A DNA stretch of 64,000 bases from NCBI GenBank assembly GCA_951217055.1, contig OX578280.1:8496271-8560270 (forward strand), in the 5' to 3' direction. This DNA is from Gerris lacustris (Eukaryota > Arthropoda > Insecta > Hemiptera > Gerridae). Every line of letters starts with the position of its first letter. Position 1 is the first letter of the stretch. Positions 29,147 to 42,674 of this stretch are shown one piece after another. The notes under the pieces are model-generated. The model saw only the letters and a list, made by a program, of their open reading frames with translations, ran no database searches and was not told where the DNA came from. The position numbers and the translations under genes are program-made.

Positions 29147-29215
<69 letters not shown>
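29147..29215. repeat. (AT)n microsatellite
   Basis: AT run directly abutting the left end of the foldback element; a second AT run abuts the right end (30225-30252, then GT repeats). Confidence 0.95.
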
Positions 29216-29218
<3 letters not shown>

Positions 29219-30224
29219 GGTGGTCCAAAAGTCTCCCCCCCCCTCTTAACTTTTGAACGGTTTGAGATAAATTAATGAAACTTGGGGGATCTCTACCATG
29301 CAAAGGGAAGATTGTTTTCATACAATCACCCACTAGGGGCAACCACCCACTTTGCCCCCAGGCCACCCAACTTCAAAATTTCAAATTGCAGCGTATAATT
29401 TTGATAGCATATTTGGATTCTACGGTGAAAAATAATAAACTTTTACTTGAAACTATTTTTTCTATCTCCAATATTTTGCTCCCTACAAGGGGGCAAAGAT
29501 AGCAAAATAACCCTTCCGAAATAATAAAAAAAATAACACTTAGATCGTTATAAAATCTAAACGGTTTGAAATAAAGTCATGGAACTTGGGGGATCTGTAC
29601 CATGTAAAGGGAAGTGTTTAATCATCCACTCGCGTACTAGGGGCAACCTCCATTTTGCCCCCAGGCGCTGAAATCTAATATTAGAGGTAGAAAAAAAAGA
29701 TTGAAGTAAAATATTTTTATTTTTTGCCGTAGAATCTAAATCTACTGTCAAAAATATACATTCTAGGACAAAATTTTGAAGTTAGGTGGTCTGGGGGCAA
29801 AATGGGAGGTTGCCCCTACAGCGCGGTTGCATGAAAACAAACTTCCCTTTACATGGTACGGATCCCCTAAGTTTCATTAATTTATCTCAAACCGTTTAGA
29901 TTTTACAACGTATTATCGGTAGGGTAATTTTGCTATCTTTGCCCCCATATAGGGGGCAAAATATTGGTAATAGAAAAAAAAGTTACAAGTAAAAGTTTAT
30001 TATTTTTCACAGTAGAATCCAAATATGCTATCAAAAATATACACTCCAATTTGAAATTTTGAAGTTGGGTGGCCTGGGGGCAAAGTGGGTGGTTGCCCCT
30101 AGTGGGTGATTGCATGAAAACAAACTTCCCTTTGCATGGTAGAGATCCACCAAGTTTCATTAATTTATCTCAAACCATTCAAAAGTTAAGAGAGAGGGGG
30201 GGGGGAGACTTTTGGACCACCCTG
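29216..30224. mobile_element. Foldback element with CAGGGTGGTCC ends
   Basis: CAGGGTGGTCCAAAAGTC at the left and its reverse complement GACTTTTGGACCACCCTG at the right, both bordered by TA, consistent with a Tc1/mariner-type TA target site. The arms extend about 300 bp. The centre holds further diverged copies of the same unit (29555-29680 forward, 29755-29900 reverse), so it is a nested palindrome of four related units. A lone diverged unit lies at 42800-42960. No transposase. Confidence 0.75.
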
Positions 30225-30252
<28 letters not shown>

Positions 30253-30269
<17 letters not shown>

Positions 30270-31200
30270 ATTATATCTGCCGTTAAGTATGAAGTTGAAG
30301 GTGTATATAAGTAGAAGGGTTAGCTTAGAGTTCAGGTTTCAACGTAATATGGAATATTCATGTACTTTAGTCCGGTCCAGTCCAAGTTAGGTAATGAAAG
30401 GAGCTCTGTTATATTTATTAATCTAATGTATCGCGGCTTTCTGACCTCTGACTTAAACTGAATTTAAAACATTGCACATGTCGTCCAATTCCCACTAGCT
30501 TTAAATTCTCTCTAGAGTAGTCTAAAGTCTAGAGATAGAACATAATCTGACAAATAAACTTTGACCTTATCTTTAAGCAATGTCGAGTACTTTATATAAT
30601 TTTGAAGTAACCAACACTTTTTACACTAAATTAGAACAGTATAATGAAATTAAATTAGAATTATAAAAGGGTGACCGAACAGCTGTGGCGATCCATGGTC
30701 ATACGTTCCTATGTTTTGTGGGTTTAATGTACATTTTAAATGTACCAGGAAGCAACACATTTGAACATATGTTGTTGCAGTCCTTCCCAGTGGCAATACT
30801 ATGCAATTTGTTCGATCAGGCTAAACAATTAAATTCATAAAATAATTTTATAATTACCATTGACCTGGGACTGGGAAGTTATATTGTAAGTATAATTGGA
30901 GGCTTATTTAAACAGTCTCCTATGATACTTACTATATCATCACGGAAGAAAGTATTGGTTTTTAAATTATGATAATTTTAACATGAGTATAACATATACC
31001 TTGTAAATTTGTAATAGCGGAACAAAAGGATTGGTTTAAAAACCGTATAGGCTAAAAAAAATGTATAAATTGTTAGAAAAGTATAATACCTATTTATAGA
31101 TAACAACCTTCATCGTTTCCTTAAGACCCGACAGCAGTTAAATTAAAAGCTTAAAGTCTACGCAAATGCATTGACAGTCCTGGGCTTCGACCATCTAAAC
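30253..31200. other. Spacer, no gene seen
   Basis: Short GT repeat at about 30252-30269, then unremarkable AT-rich sequence. Confidence 0.5.
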
Positions 31201-31650
31201 CCAGGATACCCACCTAACGGGGAAAAGAAATAACCAAGGTCGGCGAAGGTGAAGCCGAAACTACATCCCGGCACACATAGAGACCGCATGGCAAGTCAGC
31301 GCAGTTTTTTTTAACCGCATAAATATACAAAATCTCACAAATTGAGAGGTAGAGCAGGGCAGGATAGGCCACACGTGGCCTTTTCGTAACTAATGGATCT
31401 AGCGTCTTAATCCGCGCGATCTCATTTATTTCTGCGGCTGAAAAAAAAATTTGCTGTCCTGCCCTGCGTCTCAGTGTGCGCCGCCCTAAACCTAAACTTT
31501 TTACCAAATAAATAAATATCTGAAGCTATACAAAGAGGGTTCCACCATCCTGAGCTTTTCGATCCGCAAAGCAGAGAAGTCTGTAAACAGGGTAAACAAA
31601 TAACCGTGACAGGCATAGGCGGATTCTTAGACTGGACATAAACTATATAA
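31201..31650. repeat. SINE-like GC-richer segment
   Basis: Locally GC-richer than its surroundings. The minus-strand 97-aa frame across 31214-31507 has no recognisable domain and I treat it as chance. Confidence 0.35.
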
Positions 31651-31713
31651 AAAATAAATAAATGCCTAAACCTACTCTACTGGCTCCAAATTCCTTGACT
31701 TTGACTAGCAAAG

Positions 31714-31776
31714 CCCGGTGCAAAAGATTGTAGCCGGGCAACAAATTGTCGCCCAGCGACAATCTTTTACACCGGG
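31714..31776. repeat. Strong hairpin CCCGGTG...CACCGGG type
   Basis: CCCGGTGCAAAAGATTGT pairs with ACAATCTTTTACACCGGG (one mismatch), with an inner TCGC/GCGA stem. A second short palindrome, CAGACAGTCTGCAGACTG, follows at about 31789. Possibly the end of a DNA transposon. Confidence 0.6.
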
Positions 31777-31996
31777 AGACCTCCTCCGCAGACAGTCTGC
31801 AGACTGTTTTGCCCCCAGTGTGCGCCTAGCCTAATTGCTAAACCTACAGGTTATTTCTGTTGGTCGGTTTTAATTGTTATGCAAGTTTTTCTATTTTACT
31901 TAGATCATAAATGTTTGTTTGTTGTCAGGCACTAATGACGCCTTAAGAAGGCTGAAATCTGCTTTGATAATAAACTTCTTATAAAAATTAAACTGT

Positions 31997-32160
31997 CAGC
32001 AAAAATGGATTGGACATGACAGCTCTCCACTAATTAATCTGTTCTTTTTAACAGCTTATGGCGGCATTAGCCGACGGACGGAACTTAGCCCTCCAAATAC
32101 TCTTCAAGGCCACCAAAAGATTAACTTATAAACAAAGTTCTAGCATGTGATTGGTTCGTC
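31997..32160. repeat. Remnant arm of the TAGTCCAGG element
   Basis: Diverged match to the right arm of 42096-42674 (CTCTCCACTAATTAATCTG, GGAACTTAGCC, CCAAAAGATTAACTTATA). Another remnant lies at 56800-56945. Confidence 0.55.
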
Positions 32161-32593
32161 ACTTTTATATGTAAATATATAATTTTATAATTTTTGTTAT
32201 ACTTTAATATTTTTTATCAATAATTTAATTTATTTTTAAAACTATTAATACTAATTTAAACACTAATTTAATATTTAAAAGTATTTTTTCCATATTTTCG
32301 ACCAAATAATATACAATTTCAAAAATATACCAAGCCCTCTTTGAAATAATTAATATAAAAAAGGGCCAAAATATTTAATCCCAGGTATTAAGTTTAATTA
32401 ATCTAAGTGCTTCTATTAGAAGTGACCTCATTACTAGGACTTCACGAAGAATATGCTTAGTTTCTTAAAGTAGGTACTCTAATTACCTTGCGACCTTCAT
32501 CTCACACTTCCAAATTACCTAAGAACTTAATGACCTACCATTATCTCCATTAATATCTTAGTAACCTTCGTCTACATCCTTAAAATACGGAAC

Positions 32594-32597
<4 letters not shown>

Positions 32598-32675
<78 letters not shown>
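32598..32675. repeat. (AT)n microsatellite
   Basis: Long AT run; a second shorter one lies at about 32978-32997. The rest of 32161-33184 shows nothing recognisable. Confidence 0.9.
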
Positions 32676-32677
<2 letters not shown>

Positions 32678-33184
32678 ATAATAATAGTTTATGTACAAGG
32701 ATGCTTAAATAATTTTAAAAAAGGTCTTCGGACGGCTTAATTGTTAGCTTATTTTCAAAGTTTTGGTTATAATAATAGGCTTACTGATTTTTTTGCTGAT
32801 TCTATATTTTCAAATATGACGCTATCTAGCTGACCGTAGGATTGTTTAATGGTCCTTAAAAAAAATCAATTGAATTATTTATTGTTTCCTAGCCATTTTA
32901 TGGATCGGTTCTATTGTAAAGCGATGATAAATTCTACTTAATACGTTTAAAATTTTGTAAGGAACATTTGATTTTTTATATATATATATATATATATTTT
33001 TTTATCATGATTAACAAAATAAAATACTGTTTATTTCTTGCTTGTATTATTAAGTATATATTTCGGTTGGTATAATTGATTAAAAGTCACAAATTACGGA
33101 TTTATTTGAAAGTTTTTACGAGCGTTATTTATTAACGGCAATTAGTGAATGTTATCTTCTCAGATCTAATAAGATAAAAATAAA

Positions 33185-34610
33185 ATTATAAGATAAAAAG
33201 AACTTTTTATATACTACGTTTTTTAATTTTCTTTTGAATCATAATAAGTAATGTTGATAATATAATTTTTATTGTTATATAAAATGTTAGTGAAATATAA
33301 ATAGTTTCAAATTTATTTACTTCACACAAATGACAACCATCTAGAGAGCTGATCTTAAACCTATAAAAGGACAAATCTTTCTACAACGGATCTCCCCAAC
33401 ACCGAATCTAAACCTTGGCCATCGATATGGCCCCGTGTAGCAGAGGGTAAGAGAAGAAAAATGAGTACAAATAAAGATATACAGATGTAGAAAAAAAAAC
33501 CGATTGTCATACGTCAATTAATTTATTTCTAAATAAAACTATAAGGGTTTCTTTTTTTTGGTTTTACCAACGAAACCCTAAAAACAAACACTGTAGTTTT
33601 ATCTGAAGGTCATTGATATAACATCAGAAAGAAGTTTGAGGTATTTAGAATTCGAAAAAGGGATATAGACCATTGAAGTAATGCAAATATTGAGAATTCA
33701 GGGCCGCTAATAAGGGCTTTCAGACCTCGCCATTGAGAGGTCGTCAGTTAACTTTTTGAACTGTTTGTACATGATATCTATGTAAAAGGTTATATATAAA
33801 CATACATGTAAAATATGCCAATAGAAGTCTAAAGATAAAACTATTATTTATTTCATCAAAGCTTTTAATAAAAATTTCTAAGGTTAATAGTTAATAATTT
33901 CAAGATAAAAATAACTTTTTATATACTACGTTTTTAAATTTTCTGTTGAATCGTATGTAATGTTGATAATATAATTGTTATTGTTATATAATATATATAG
34001 TTAGTGAAAAAAAAAAAATAGTTCCGAATTTATTTACTTCACACAAATGACAACCATCTAGAGAGCAGATCTTACACCTATAAAAGGACAAATCTTTCTA
34101 CAACGGATCTCCCCAACACCGAATCTAAACCTTGGCCATCGATATGGCCCCGTGTAGGGGAGGGTAAGAGAAGAAAAATGAGTACAAATAAAGAAGTACA
34201 GATGTAGAAAAAATAAACCGATTGTCATACGTCAATTAATTTATTTCTTTGTTTACTTATTCTTTTTAGCTGTCATTCAATGTTTACCTCTTAATAAAAA
34301 ATCACAAATTTAAAAACCCGTCATAATGAAGATCGTAAAAATATGGGATACGTCAAAACAAATAAAATAACTTGCGGATTTTTTCCCCACTAACTTTCTA
34401 TACAGCAAAATTTGCTGAAAACGAATTAAATTCTGCTGAAAGATGGCTATAAGTATTAAAATAATGCATTGTCATCGTGTTCTGAGCTATTCTAAAAGTT
34501 TCAAGTGCCTAGCTATTCGGGAAGTTAGTCAAAAATCGTTTGCAAGATTTGTACCGGACAAACAAACAAACAAGAAAGCAAGCTAATAAAAACGTAGTAA
34601 AAATAGTTGA
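33185..34610. repeat. Core of the long Harbinger-like element, reverse orientation
   Basis: 33900-34610 is the reverse complement of the centre of the element at 7495-8685 (about 7765-8400). 33185-33425 is a partial second copy of one half. The arms are absent, so the core is a repeat in its own right. 33540-33860 between them matches 59800-60140 in reverse orientation. Confidence 0.65.
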
Positions 34611-35320
34611 ACTGGAAAGCTATCAAATATCTAATAGATAAATTTTGCATAATGGCAAGGATAATTTTATTGAATGAGCGTATTTTATATTATAAAAATT
34701 TCTTGAACACAACTTAAGAAAAAAATGCGTATAATATGTATCCCCATTGTATTTAATTATTGAGGAATTATTGTATTTTATTAAAGCTGTCAGACTAAGG
34801 ACTTCAAATTTTTAGTGGCTTGAATTTTACTAAAAACATTTTAAAGAAATTTAAGAAGAAACAACCAAGGAATTTGAACCCATTTATACAAACATCTTTA
34901 GATTAGTTTTTTCAAATAAAAATTCATGTTTTGTGTTCGAGCTTACCGAAAGTAGCGGAAACTTTGTAATCGTTCTGAAGAAAGACAATTCTTTCTGTCT
35001 CAAATTATTAAAATCCAAGACAGAATTCCGTTTAAGATATCAAGGAAAATGTTTGATTCCGTGTCTGTCTGTCTGTCTGTCACTCAATTTTTGCTACCAA
35101 CATATCTTAACAACTACTCTTTCAATTTGAATGAAATTTGGATGGTAGACCATTGATGGTCCAACAAAAGTTTCAACCATTTAGTGCTTACTTATTTATC
35201 TTTCAGATGATCCAAACGTACATTTATTTGCATTAATTTGTCGAAAATAACACGCAGATAGCCCTAGATTAATTATAAACATCTACACTCATTAAAGTTT
35301 GCTAAATTACATGTAAAAAA
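34611..35320. repeat. Spacer with fragment of a dispersed family
   Basis: 34933-35240 is a diverged member of the family with GAGCTTACCGAAAG and TCTGTCTGTC also seen near 45781, 49060 and 52472. No gene seen. Confidence 0.45.
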
Positions 35321-35360
35321 AAATCGGGTACAGGGTACCTCGGAACTTTTCCTCACTTCA

Positions 35361-35450
35361 GAGGCCACTAAAGTGGCCTCTCCTGCTGCTTCGCAGCAGG
35401 AGGAAGCAGCATTGGACGTGGTCAGTACTTGGATGGGTGACCGTTCTGAA
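35361..35450 (+). repeat. 5S rRNA-like SINE fragment preceded by two hairpins
   Basis: GTCAGTACTTGGATGGGTGA (35421-35440) matches the internal control region of 5S rRNA, but the 5' half of a 5S gene is missing, so it is a 5S-derived SINE piece or pseudogene. Upstream, AGAGGCCACT/AGTGGCCTCT and CCTGCTGC/GCAGCAGG form two adjacent perfect hairpins. Confidence 0.6.
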
Positions 35451-37640
35451 CTAACTGATTTATTATCATTCTTCAAAAAAACCTAATTTTTAATACCTAT
35501 ATTTTTTTTTTTTTAATTATTTGAAGTTTGGCGGTATTTTGACAGATGTAAACAAATTTGACGTCATCAAAATTATCGCACTAATAAATAATTATATTCA
35601 CTTATAACTTCTAAACTAATTAATAGAATTTCATCAGGTTTTTTTCTATTTGTTCCTTATTTTTTCCGGTTCCAACGATATGCTATAAGTCAAAAACCTA
35701 TATGTAATTTCAGTATTATTAACCGTCAAAGTTTAAAAATTTATAACTTCAAAATGGCGGCCAAAATCAAAATGAAATTTAGTGGGCTTGTTTGTCATAC
35801 AGAGAGGTACATTCGAGCCAAATTTCAATTCGATCAGGACCATTTTAGATTTATTAAGATTTTTTACATTTTTGCTGACTCAGCAAACTGGGTTCAATAT
35901 GGCGGAAAAAGTTGATTTTCCGGGCGGCACAACTACAGGTTAGGACTGATTTTTCTGCGAAGTTTCAACTCTCTAGGTTAAATACCTTGGGCGCTACGAT
36001 GATAACACACATACATACGTCATGCTGAAAACCACTCAGGGGGTCTTAAAAACACCTAAAACGGATAATTCCGTTGAAATCTCGAAAAAAAATTGTTTGG
36101 TGAAAACAATACTTTTCCTACTATTAGTAGTGGGGAAATGTAAAAACAAATCAATTTTGACATATTATATTTTAAAAAAAAGCGGGGGAAAAATTAAATA
36201 AATTTGGCAGTTATAGATTGTAAATGCATATAATCACATAAGTAGGTATACGAAATAGGACGTGAGGAAGCTATGTGCCACACTAATTGGTAAATAAGTT
36301 TTTTTTATGTGAATTTAACTGGAAACTAAAGTATCCTTTATGGCGGAAGTTGTTAAAGAAATGGCTTTGATTTTGACTGAATGACAGTGCTGACCATGAC
36401 GGTAGTTTGTTCATGGTTAGTGAGCTTAATAACACATCTGAAAACCTTGACCGAACATTGAAGCAAACAGGATTCGAGGGACAAAGGTCCTTAATGAACG
36501 GTCTATGAAAATACAGAGCAGCATCGACTACCCCTAGCCTTCAGGTTTGTACGCATGCCCGACAATATCCGCTGACACGTACCTTGTCTCTCTTCTTTCC
36601 AATACTGTTAGTTAATTATTTTGATTAAGTTATTATTATAATAGTTATATCTCCATTAAAAGCTATTGAAAAACGACTTAGAATTGAAACAAAGAAATTT
36701 TTGTACTTTTGTTTTCTTCCAAGCATAACGAAAGTAATACAACCCTTTTGATATAATTCTTAAGAACGAAATATTTTTGTCTTCGTATTAAAAAAAATCC
36801 TGGACATAAATCCGAAGTAGACCATAAATTGTCTAGTATTAATTTCAAAATTAACTTTGCATAAAAATAAATTTGACCCCACTGGGAATCGAAAAGATCC
36901 AAATCTCATGTGAACATATATATTTGATTAAAATGATAGGATACGAGGAAGCTGTGTACAAATTCGTGGACCACTTTTTCTCTGCTTTTTATATTATTTT
37001 GCTTCTTTACTATAGTTATACTAATTCTTTGAATTTTTTCCTCACAATGATTTTTATAATCGAGTAGTGTCCCGACGACTCTACTCGAAATGATTTGTTA
37101 TTACTAAGCTAAGGCAACCACATTTATTCCATAATAAAAATAAATGTTGGTTTTCAAATAGGTATAATAACTTATCTAAATTAATTCTACTTTTTTTTCT
37201 AATTATAAAATTAACCCTGATATAGATATAATAACTTATCTAAATAGGTATCTAAATTAATTTACTTAATTTTACCTTTTTTACTAAATGTAAAATTGAT
37301 TGGGTGCAGAAGGTTGAAACTTATATGGGACCAACAATGGGCTAATTATGACCTACTATACAAAGTTCATTAAAATCGGATGGGTGGAAAACAGAATAAT
37401 GGACAGATACGGAACCAAAAAATGTTTCCAGATGTATGAAACGGATTTCTGTCTTGGAATTTTTGAAATCAGAGACAATATTTTCGTTCTTAAATCGAAT
37501 AGCGTTAATAGTTATTTATGCACCTAGGGAGTAAAGAGAGCCAATATTCCCTGAGCGGATAAGTTGGTTCTTTAGGCCAAGCCGAAGGAACCGTGGTCCC
37601 TAAATCCCGAGGCTTCGCCTCGAGAATTAGATTTTTTATG
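35451..37640. other. Spacer with repeat fragments
   Basis: 36000-36145 is the reverse complement of 49300-49480 (a family carrying CACTCAGGGGGTCTTAAAA). The rest is AT-rich without recognised features. Confidence 0.45.
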
Positions 37641-37659
37641 ACGCTAATTAGGTCCCGAT

Positions 37660-38160
37660 GCGCAATCGATGGAGATAATTATCACGAGGGGAATTATAGC
37701 ACTTTACTCCCCAGGTACATACAATATTTTATCTCCAGTAAGAAGAAAATACACATTTTTATCCATTGTATAGTTGTTATTTATTTTAATAAATAACAAT
37801 AATTGTTAGCACTTTTAATAGCAGATATAAGAGATTCAATATTAAAAACAAATAAGAATTGCAGTTAAACTAAAATAGAAGGTTATTTAAATGCAGGTTT
37901 AAAAACAATGATAAACAAGGTCGAAAAAGCAGTGTTGCCAACCTGATTTTATAACCTCACTACATTAGCCATTCATTCTCTACTATTTATAAAATAATTA
38001 AGTTGGCAATCCTTCTTTTTCGCCCTACTTTACTTTTTCGTCCTACTTTTACTTTTTCTCCCTACATTTTGAGCTCAGGGAAGAAAAGACTTACTTTAGT
38101 CCCTCTGAACTAATCTAAAATCATAAAGTTTTCTCCCTACTGGATATAAAATAAAATGTA
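37660..38160. repeat. Dispersed repeat (copy of 3300-3790)
   Basis: Diverged copy by substitutions and small indels; no conserved frame. Confidence 0.7.
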
Positions 38161-39680
38161 CTGGGAGTAAATGACCTAATCTGTCAGACACCCGGAAAAT
38201 ATTAAAATAAATAAATACAGTTAAATTAACAACTAACACAACCAAGGAAATCAAGTTTAAACACCATTTTTAATATAAGCTGGATTAGATTCCCAGAGCA
38301 GCAAAATGTATTCGCCAACTGTTATCATTTAATAGATAGATAAGTAGTATGGTTCTATCGTCTTAAGTCATGTCGAATCTTACTATAACGAAAAAATAAT
38401 TCTGTTAAGGTCAAAACGATAAAAAAGAAACCTAAAAAAATAATAATAACGAAAATAACACCGAAACACCATTAACGTTTTAGAACCTTCTTTAGGCTTA
38501 CGGATTCTATTCTTTTCTAAGGTTATATTCTTTTATTTCTAGCCTTGTAATATATTCTGTTATTATTTTTTTTTTTTGATCTAATTAAATTATCTTCCAC
38601 TCCTTCTTATACCCAATTACAGGCATGAAATACATAGTATGCTTTTAATTTGACATTTTAAAATTAATTCAATAAGTTGTTTTAATAGTCAATTTTGAAT
38701 TCCAGTTTCTTTAAAGCGAGTTTAATTCTATTTTATGTCTGGGTTGTTATTTTTTTTTTTTTTTATAAATTATGTATTTATTATAAATCATTTTAACTGT
38801 AATACAACTATGTATGATTGAAGAAACGTTTCCCTTAACCGTTTATAACTTACAATTGATTATTTATTATTTAATGGAGCAATTTGTTAAAATGATGACG
38901 AATTATGAATAATTGGCATCTATATAATTGCAGCAGAGTTATGTGGGGCTGTAAATATTAACAGAGGATAATTGTAACCAAACGATACTAGCGCCGAAAA
39001 CTAGTAAAAACTAAAAGGTGTTAACACTATGGAATAAATGCGACGTTTCCTTCTTTTTGTTTGCAACAGCTGATAGCAATTATGACCTCGGAAAAGTGTG
39101 AGTCCTGAATAAATTAATTTTATCTACTCACGGCAGCAAAATTATGCATTGTTGTACTGTTTTCAGTCTGCAAAATGTCATTTTTCTTGATTCTTTTGAA
39201 TATAGTGTCAGCAAAACTTCAAAGTGTCAGCAAAAGTTCAAAGTGTCAGCAAAATAACAAACAGGCTGTCAAATTATAAGGAAATTTTACTAAAAAAAGG
39301 TTACTTCATCGCAGGTTATAAACACTACCACATTGTTTATTTTTATATATTTAAGCGTAATATTCTGCTAAATAGTTATATCTTTTTTGAAAATAACTTA
39401 AATAATTATAGTGACAAACAAATTTTACTATTTTACAATGATTATTATTAAAAAATCACTAAAAATTGAGATAAAAAACAGTTGTTAATAAAAAAAAAAG
39501 TGGCAACCCTGAATTGTTTTGATTTCTTGATGCCTCAAACTTTCGTTTTTTTACAAATTTAATTTCTTTAAACCTTTTATAATATATTAAAAAGGGAATA
39601 TAATAATTAGTGTATTTTTTCTGCCGTTAATAGATAAAATATTGTATGTAACTATGCAACAAAAGAAACATTCCTGACTC
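38161..39680. other. Spacer, short tandem repeat only
   Basis: 39205-39256 holds three copies of an 18-19-bp unit around AAAGTGTCAGCAAAA. Otherwise AT-rich without a gene. Confidence 0.5.
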
Positions 39681-39840
39681 GTTTAAAGATTACCTGCTTC
39701 GGTTACACCTCAGCAGATAATTAACATTTGCCTGCCTCGGCTTCGCCTCGTCCGTCAACATGTAATTTTCCTGACTCGGCTTCGCCTCGTCAGTAAAATA
39801 CTAAATTTCCTGCCTCGGCTTCGCCTCTGCAGTAAATTTG
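39681..39840. repeat. Degenerate repeat around CTCGGCTTCGCCTC
   Basis: Four imperfect copies of a roughly 50-bp unit with CTGMCTCGGCTTCGCCTC at about 39689, 39732, 39773 and 39810. Stands out as GC-rich in AT-rich sequence. Confidence 0.6.
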
Positions 39841-39944
39841 TTTAGCCTATCCCCGCCTTTTGCTCGGAACTAAAACTTAAAAACTTGTCAGCAAAATTCC
39901 ATTTTGCTGCCTAGTTACATAAATAACTATTATAGTTTTATCGT

Positions 39945-40480
39945 CTCTCTTTTTTTCTTTTCCATATAAAGAGAAAGTATTGTGATGGCACAAAAATTCA
40001 ATTTTGAAATTTTGATGGATTTATATGTTTTGAGGTCCCCTGAGTCCATATAAAGTGTTTGTAAAAAATGTCTGTCTGTCGTCTATCGTCTGTGCAGACG
40101 CGTGGAGCCTAAACTACGGGACTGATTTTGACGAAATTGGGCATACATGTCCAGAAAAATCATACCCTGAGGCGAAATGGAGAAATGAATTTTAGCTCCA
40201 AATTTGGGGGTGATACCCTCCAAAAACTCTAAAAAAAAAAAAAGTGAAAAGAAGAATTTATCGAAAACGGTTCCCACGATTTTGATTAAATAATTTTAAA
40301 ATTTAGTACATTTGAATACAAATGTAATGATAAAAGCCGATTTCCCGGGAAAAATCTAGTTACTGAAAAAATAGCTTTAAACGTGAACTGAGAGAAGCCG
40401 GGTTCGATTCCCCCACCGAGAAGATGTTGTTTTTATGGTAAATTTTGATAAAATGTCGAATAATAAATTAATATGCATAT
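39945..40480 (+). repeat. SINE-like dispersed repeat with B-box
   Basis: Begins near ATATAAAGAGAAAGTATTGTG, contains GGAGCCTAAACTACGGGACT, and ends with a B-box-like GGGTTCGATTCCC (about 40391). Relatives: 43915-44505 (reverse), 57710-58300 (forward), and fragments at 9060-9330, 40490-40720 (reverse), 47645-47880 and 54770-55090. Confidence 0.7.
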
Positions 40481-40807
40481 AAGTAATTATGAACTCGTAT
40501 ATGAGAAAGTTTGTCTGAGTTGTCTCGGACCGATTTTTTGTATTTCGTCAAAATCGGTCCAGTAGTTTAGGCTCCTCGCGTTTGCACGACAGACGGACAT
40601 TTTTAAAAACCACTGTTTTGGACTTATAGAGGACTTTAAAACTTGTAAATCCATCAAAATCTCAAATTCCAGTTTTTGAGCCATCACAATACTTCCTCTT
40701 AATATGAGAAAGTAAAAATGCTCAACAACTTTGATCTTACATCTTACATGGACCTAGACCTTTGATATTCTTTATCACTGTAAAAAGTTTCACTCTTGTA
40801 GTTATTA

Positions 40808-41390
40808 GTACATTACGCGTCGAGTGCGGAAAGTAGCATTTTGCATGCGAGTGAGGAGTTTGCACCCGAGCGACAGCGAGGGTAGTAAAACCACACGAGC
40901 AATGCAAAATGCCGTTTTCGCACGAGTTGCGTACCGTACTTTATCTACGATTGTTAGATTTAAATAATAAATACAGAAAAAAATAAACTTGCTGTATGTA
41001 AGTTCGTATCTCTTCTCTTGATAAAGATGGCATTAATCTTGAGTTGTATTTTTTGCCGAATTAATTATTTCTGGAGGAGTTTTATTCTCTACATATTCGT
41101 CAAAGCCACTTGATTCATTCATTGTTTTTCACTAAAAACTCGATATAAACAATTACTTTAATAAAATAATAGCAAATTAGTTTTGTTAAATGTAAACAAA
41201 CTCGCTAATTGTGCGTAAAGCTGAAGAATTCCTCTTCTTTACCGCGCTAGCGTAGTAAAGAAGAGGAATTGTTCAGAACTATGAGACGCGCATGCGCAAT
41301 GAATACAAGTACGTAAATAACACATTCTACGCATCTAAACAGAGATATAATGTTTATATTTCGTATCAATCGTAGATAAAAAACATTTAC
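40808..41390 (-). pseudogene. Dispersed repeat with broken exon, second copy
   Basis: Reverse complement of 26615-27165. The short minus-strand frame (about 41037-41127) keeps much of the other copy's reading, including PPEIINSAKNTTQ, but a one-base deletion shifts the frame where the other copy has a stop. The hairpin near 41225-41277 is retained. Tentatively Crypton-like. Confidence 0.45.
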
Positions 41391-42095
41391 ATAATGTTAT
41401 TTTTATATTTTTAATTATTTTTTATTAATTTAGATAACGATAAAATGTCTAACTTCATAATTCCCATCGTGTGAACAATTAGCAATACAAAACTTAGTTT
41501 TGTTGATATCATGGTAAAATTTGTTTCGCTGCCACGTGGACTAATATCAAAGACATACTAATAAGGAATTACATGGATAATGAATCGAATACACGAGGTG
41601 ACAAAAAGGACGACAGGACTTGTAATTCTACCAGAGAAGGAATTTTCAAACAAAGTAATCTTGAATTGCTATTGGCTGAAAGCAACACTGAGCTTCAGCC
41701 TATCAAAGCATTTCCCTGTCCAATCAAAACGTCTGTCATCTAAAACTCATACAAAATTCAAACAGTTTTCCTCAAATTTTCCTAATTCCTATCACGAAAA
41801 TTTCCTCTTTTTAACTTCAAAACAAATGCTAAGTATCAGAAGATAAAAGGTATTATTTCAGTACTTTGATGTTATTGAAATTCAAAGACCGCGCGGTATT
41901 TTAGAAATCCGATTAATATTAATTATATTCAAAAAGCTTTTGTCCCTTTTGGTTTAAACAATTTAACGATTTATTTAATATAATAAATACTTTACCCGAA
42001 TTGCTCTCATTTCCGCTTATCAGATTATTTTCTTTTAAAACTTTTTAAGTCAAATATAAAAAAAAAAGGATATTAAATTAAATTAAATTCATTAA
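41391..42095. other. Spacer, no gene seen
   Basis: An 88-aa chance frame (41580-41846) has no recognisable domain. Confidence 0.45.
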
Positions 42096-42674
42096 TAGTC
42101 CAGGAGATAGCGTGCAAAAAAGTGTCTGACTAACATCAAGCTAGAATTTTGTATACAAGTCAATCTTTTAGCGCCTTTTAAGAATATGTGGTCGGCTAAG
42201 TTCGTCTGCGGGACATAGCTTGGCAATAGACGTTTGAAAAAAACAAACCGGTGGAGAGCGGCCATGTCTCACCAATTATGGTGGACAATGTGATTTTCAT
42301 GATCCTGAGTACAGAATTAGTTAGTTGACCAAAAATCAAGTCGATGCTATTTTTACACTTGTTAGCTTAGTTATTCAAATATTACTAAAAATCAACGTGA
42401 TCACCTGTTAAGGGACAAACTAACATCAACTTGATTTTTGGTCTACTAACTAATTCTGTATTCAGGATCATGAAAATCATATTGTCCACCATAATTGGCG
42501 AGACATGGCCGCTCTCCACAGGTTTATTTTTTTCAAACGCCTATTGCCAAGCTATGCCCCGCAGACGAACTTAGCGGACCATATATTCTTAAAAGACGCT
42601 AAAAGATTGACTTGTATACAAAATTCTAGCTTGATGTTAGTCAGACACTTTTTTGCACGCTATCTCCTGGACTA
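42096..42674. mobile_element. Short Harbinger-like MITE
   Basis: 579 bp, nearly all inverted arms (about 240 bp each) around a 90-bp centre. TAGTCCAGG...CCTGGACTA ends, flanked by TAA at 42093-42095 and 42675-42677. Same family as 7495-8685 but lacking that element's 0.7-kb core. Confidence 0.85.

Noticed and set aside
31214..31507. 97-aa minus-strand frame
   Set aside because: No recognisable domain; region looks like a SINE-type repeat.
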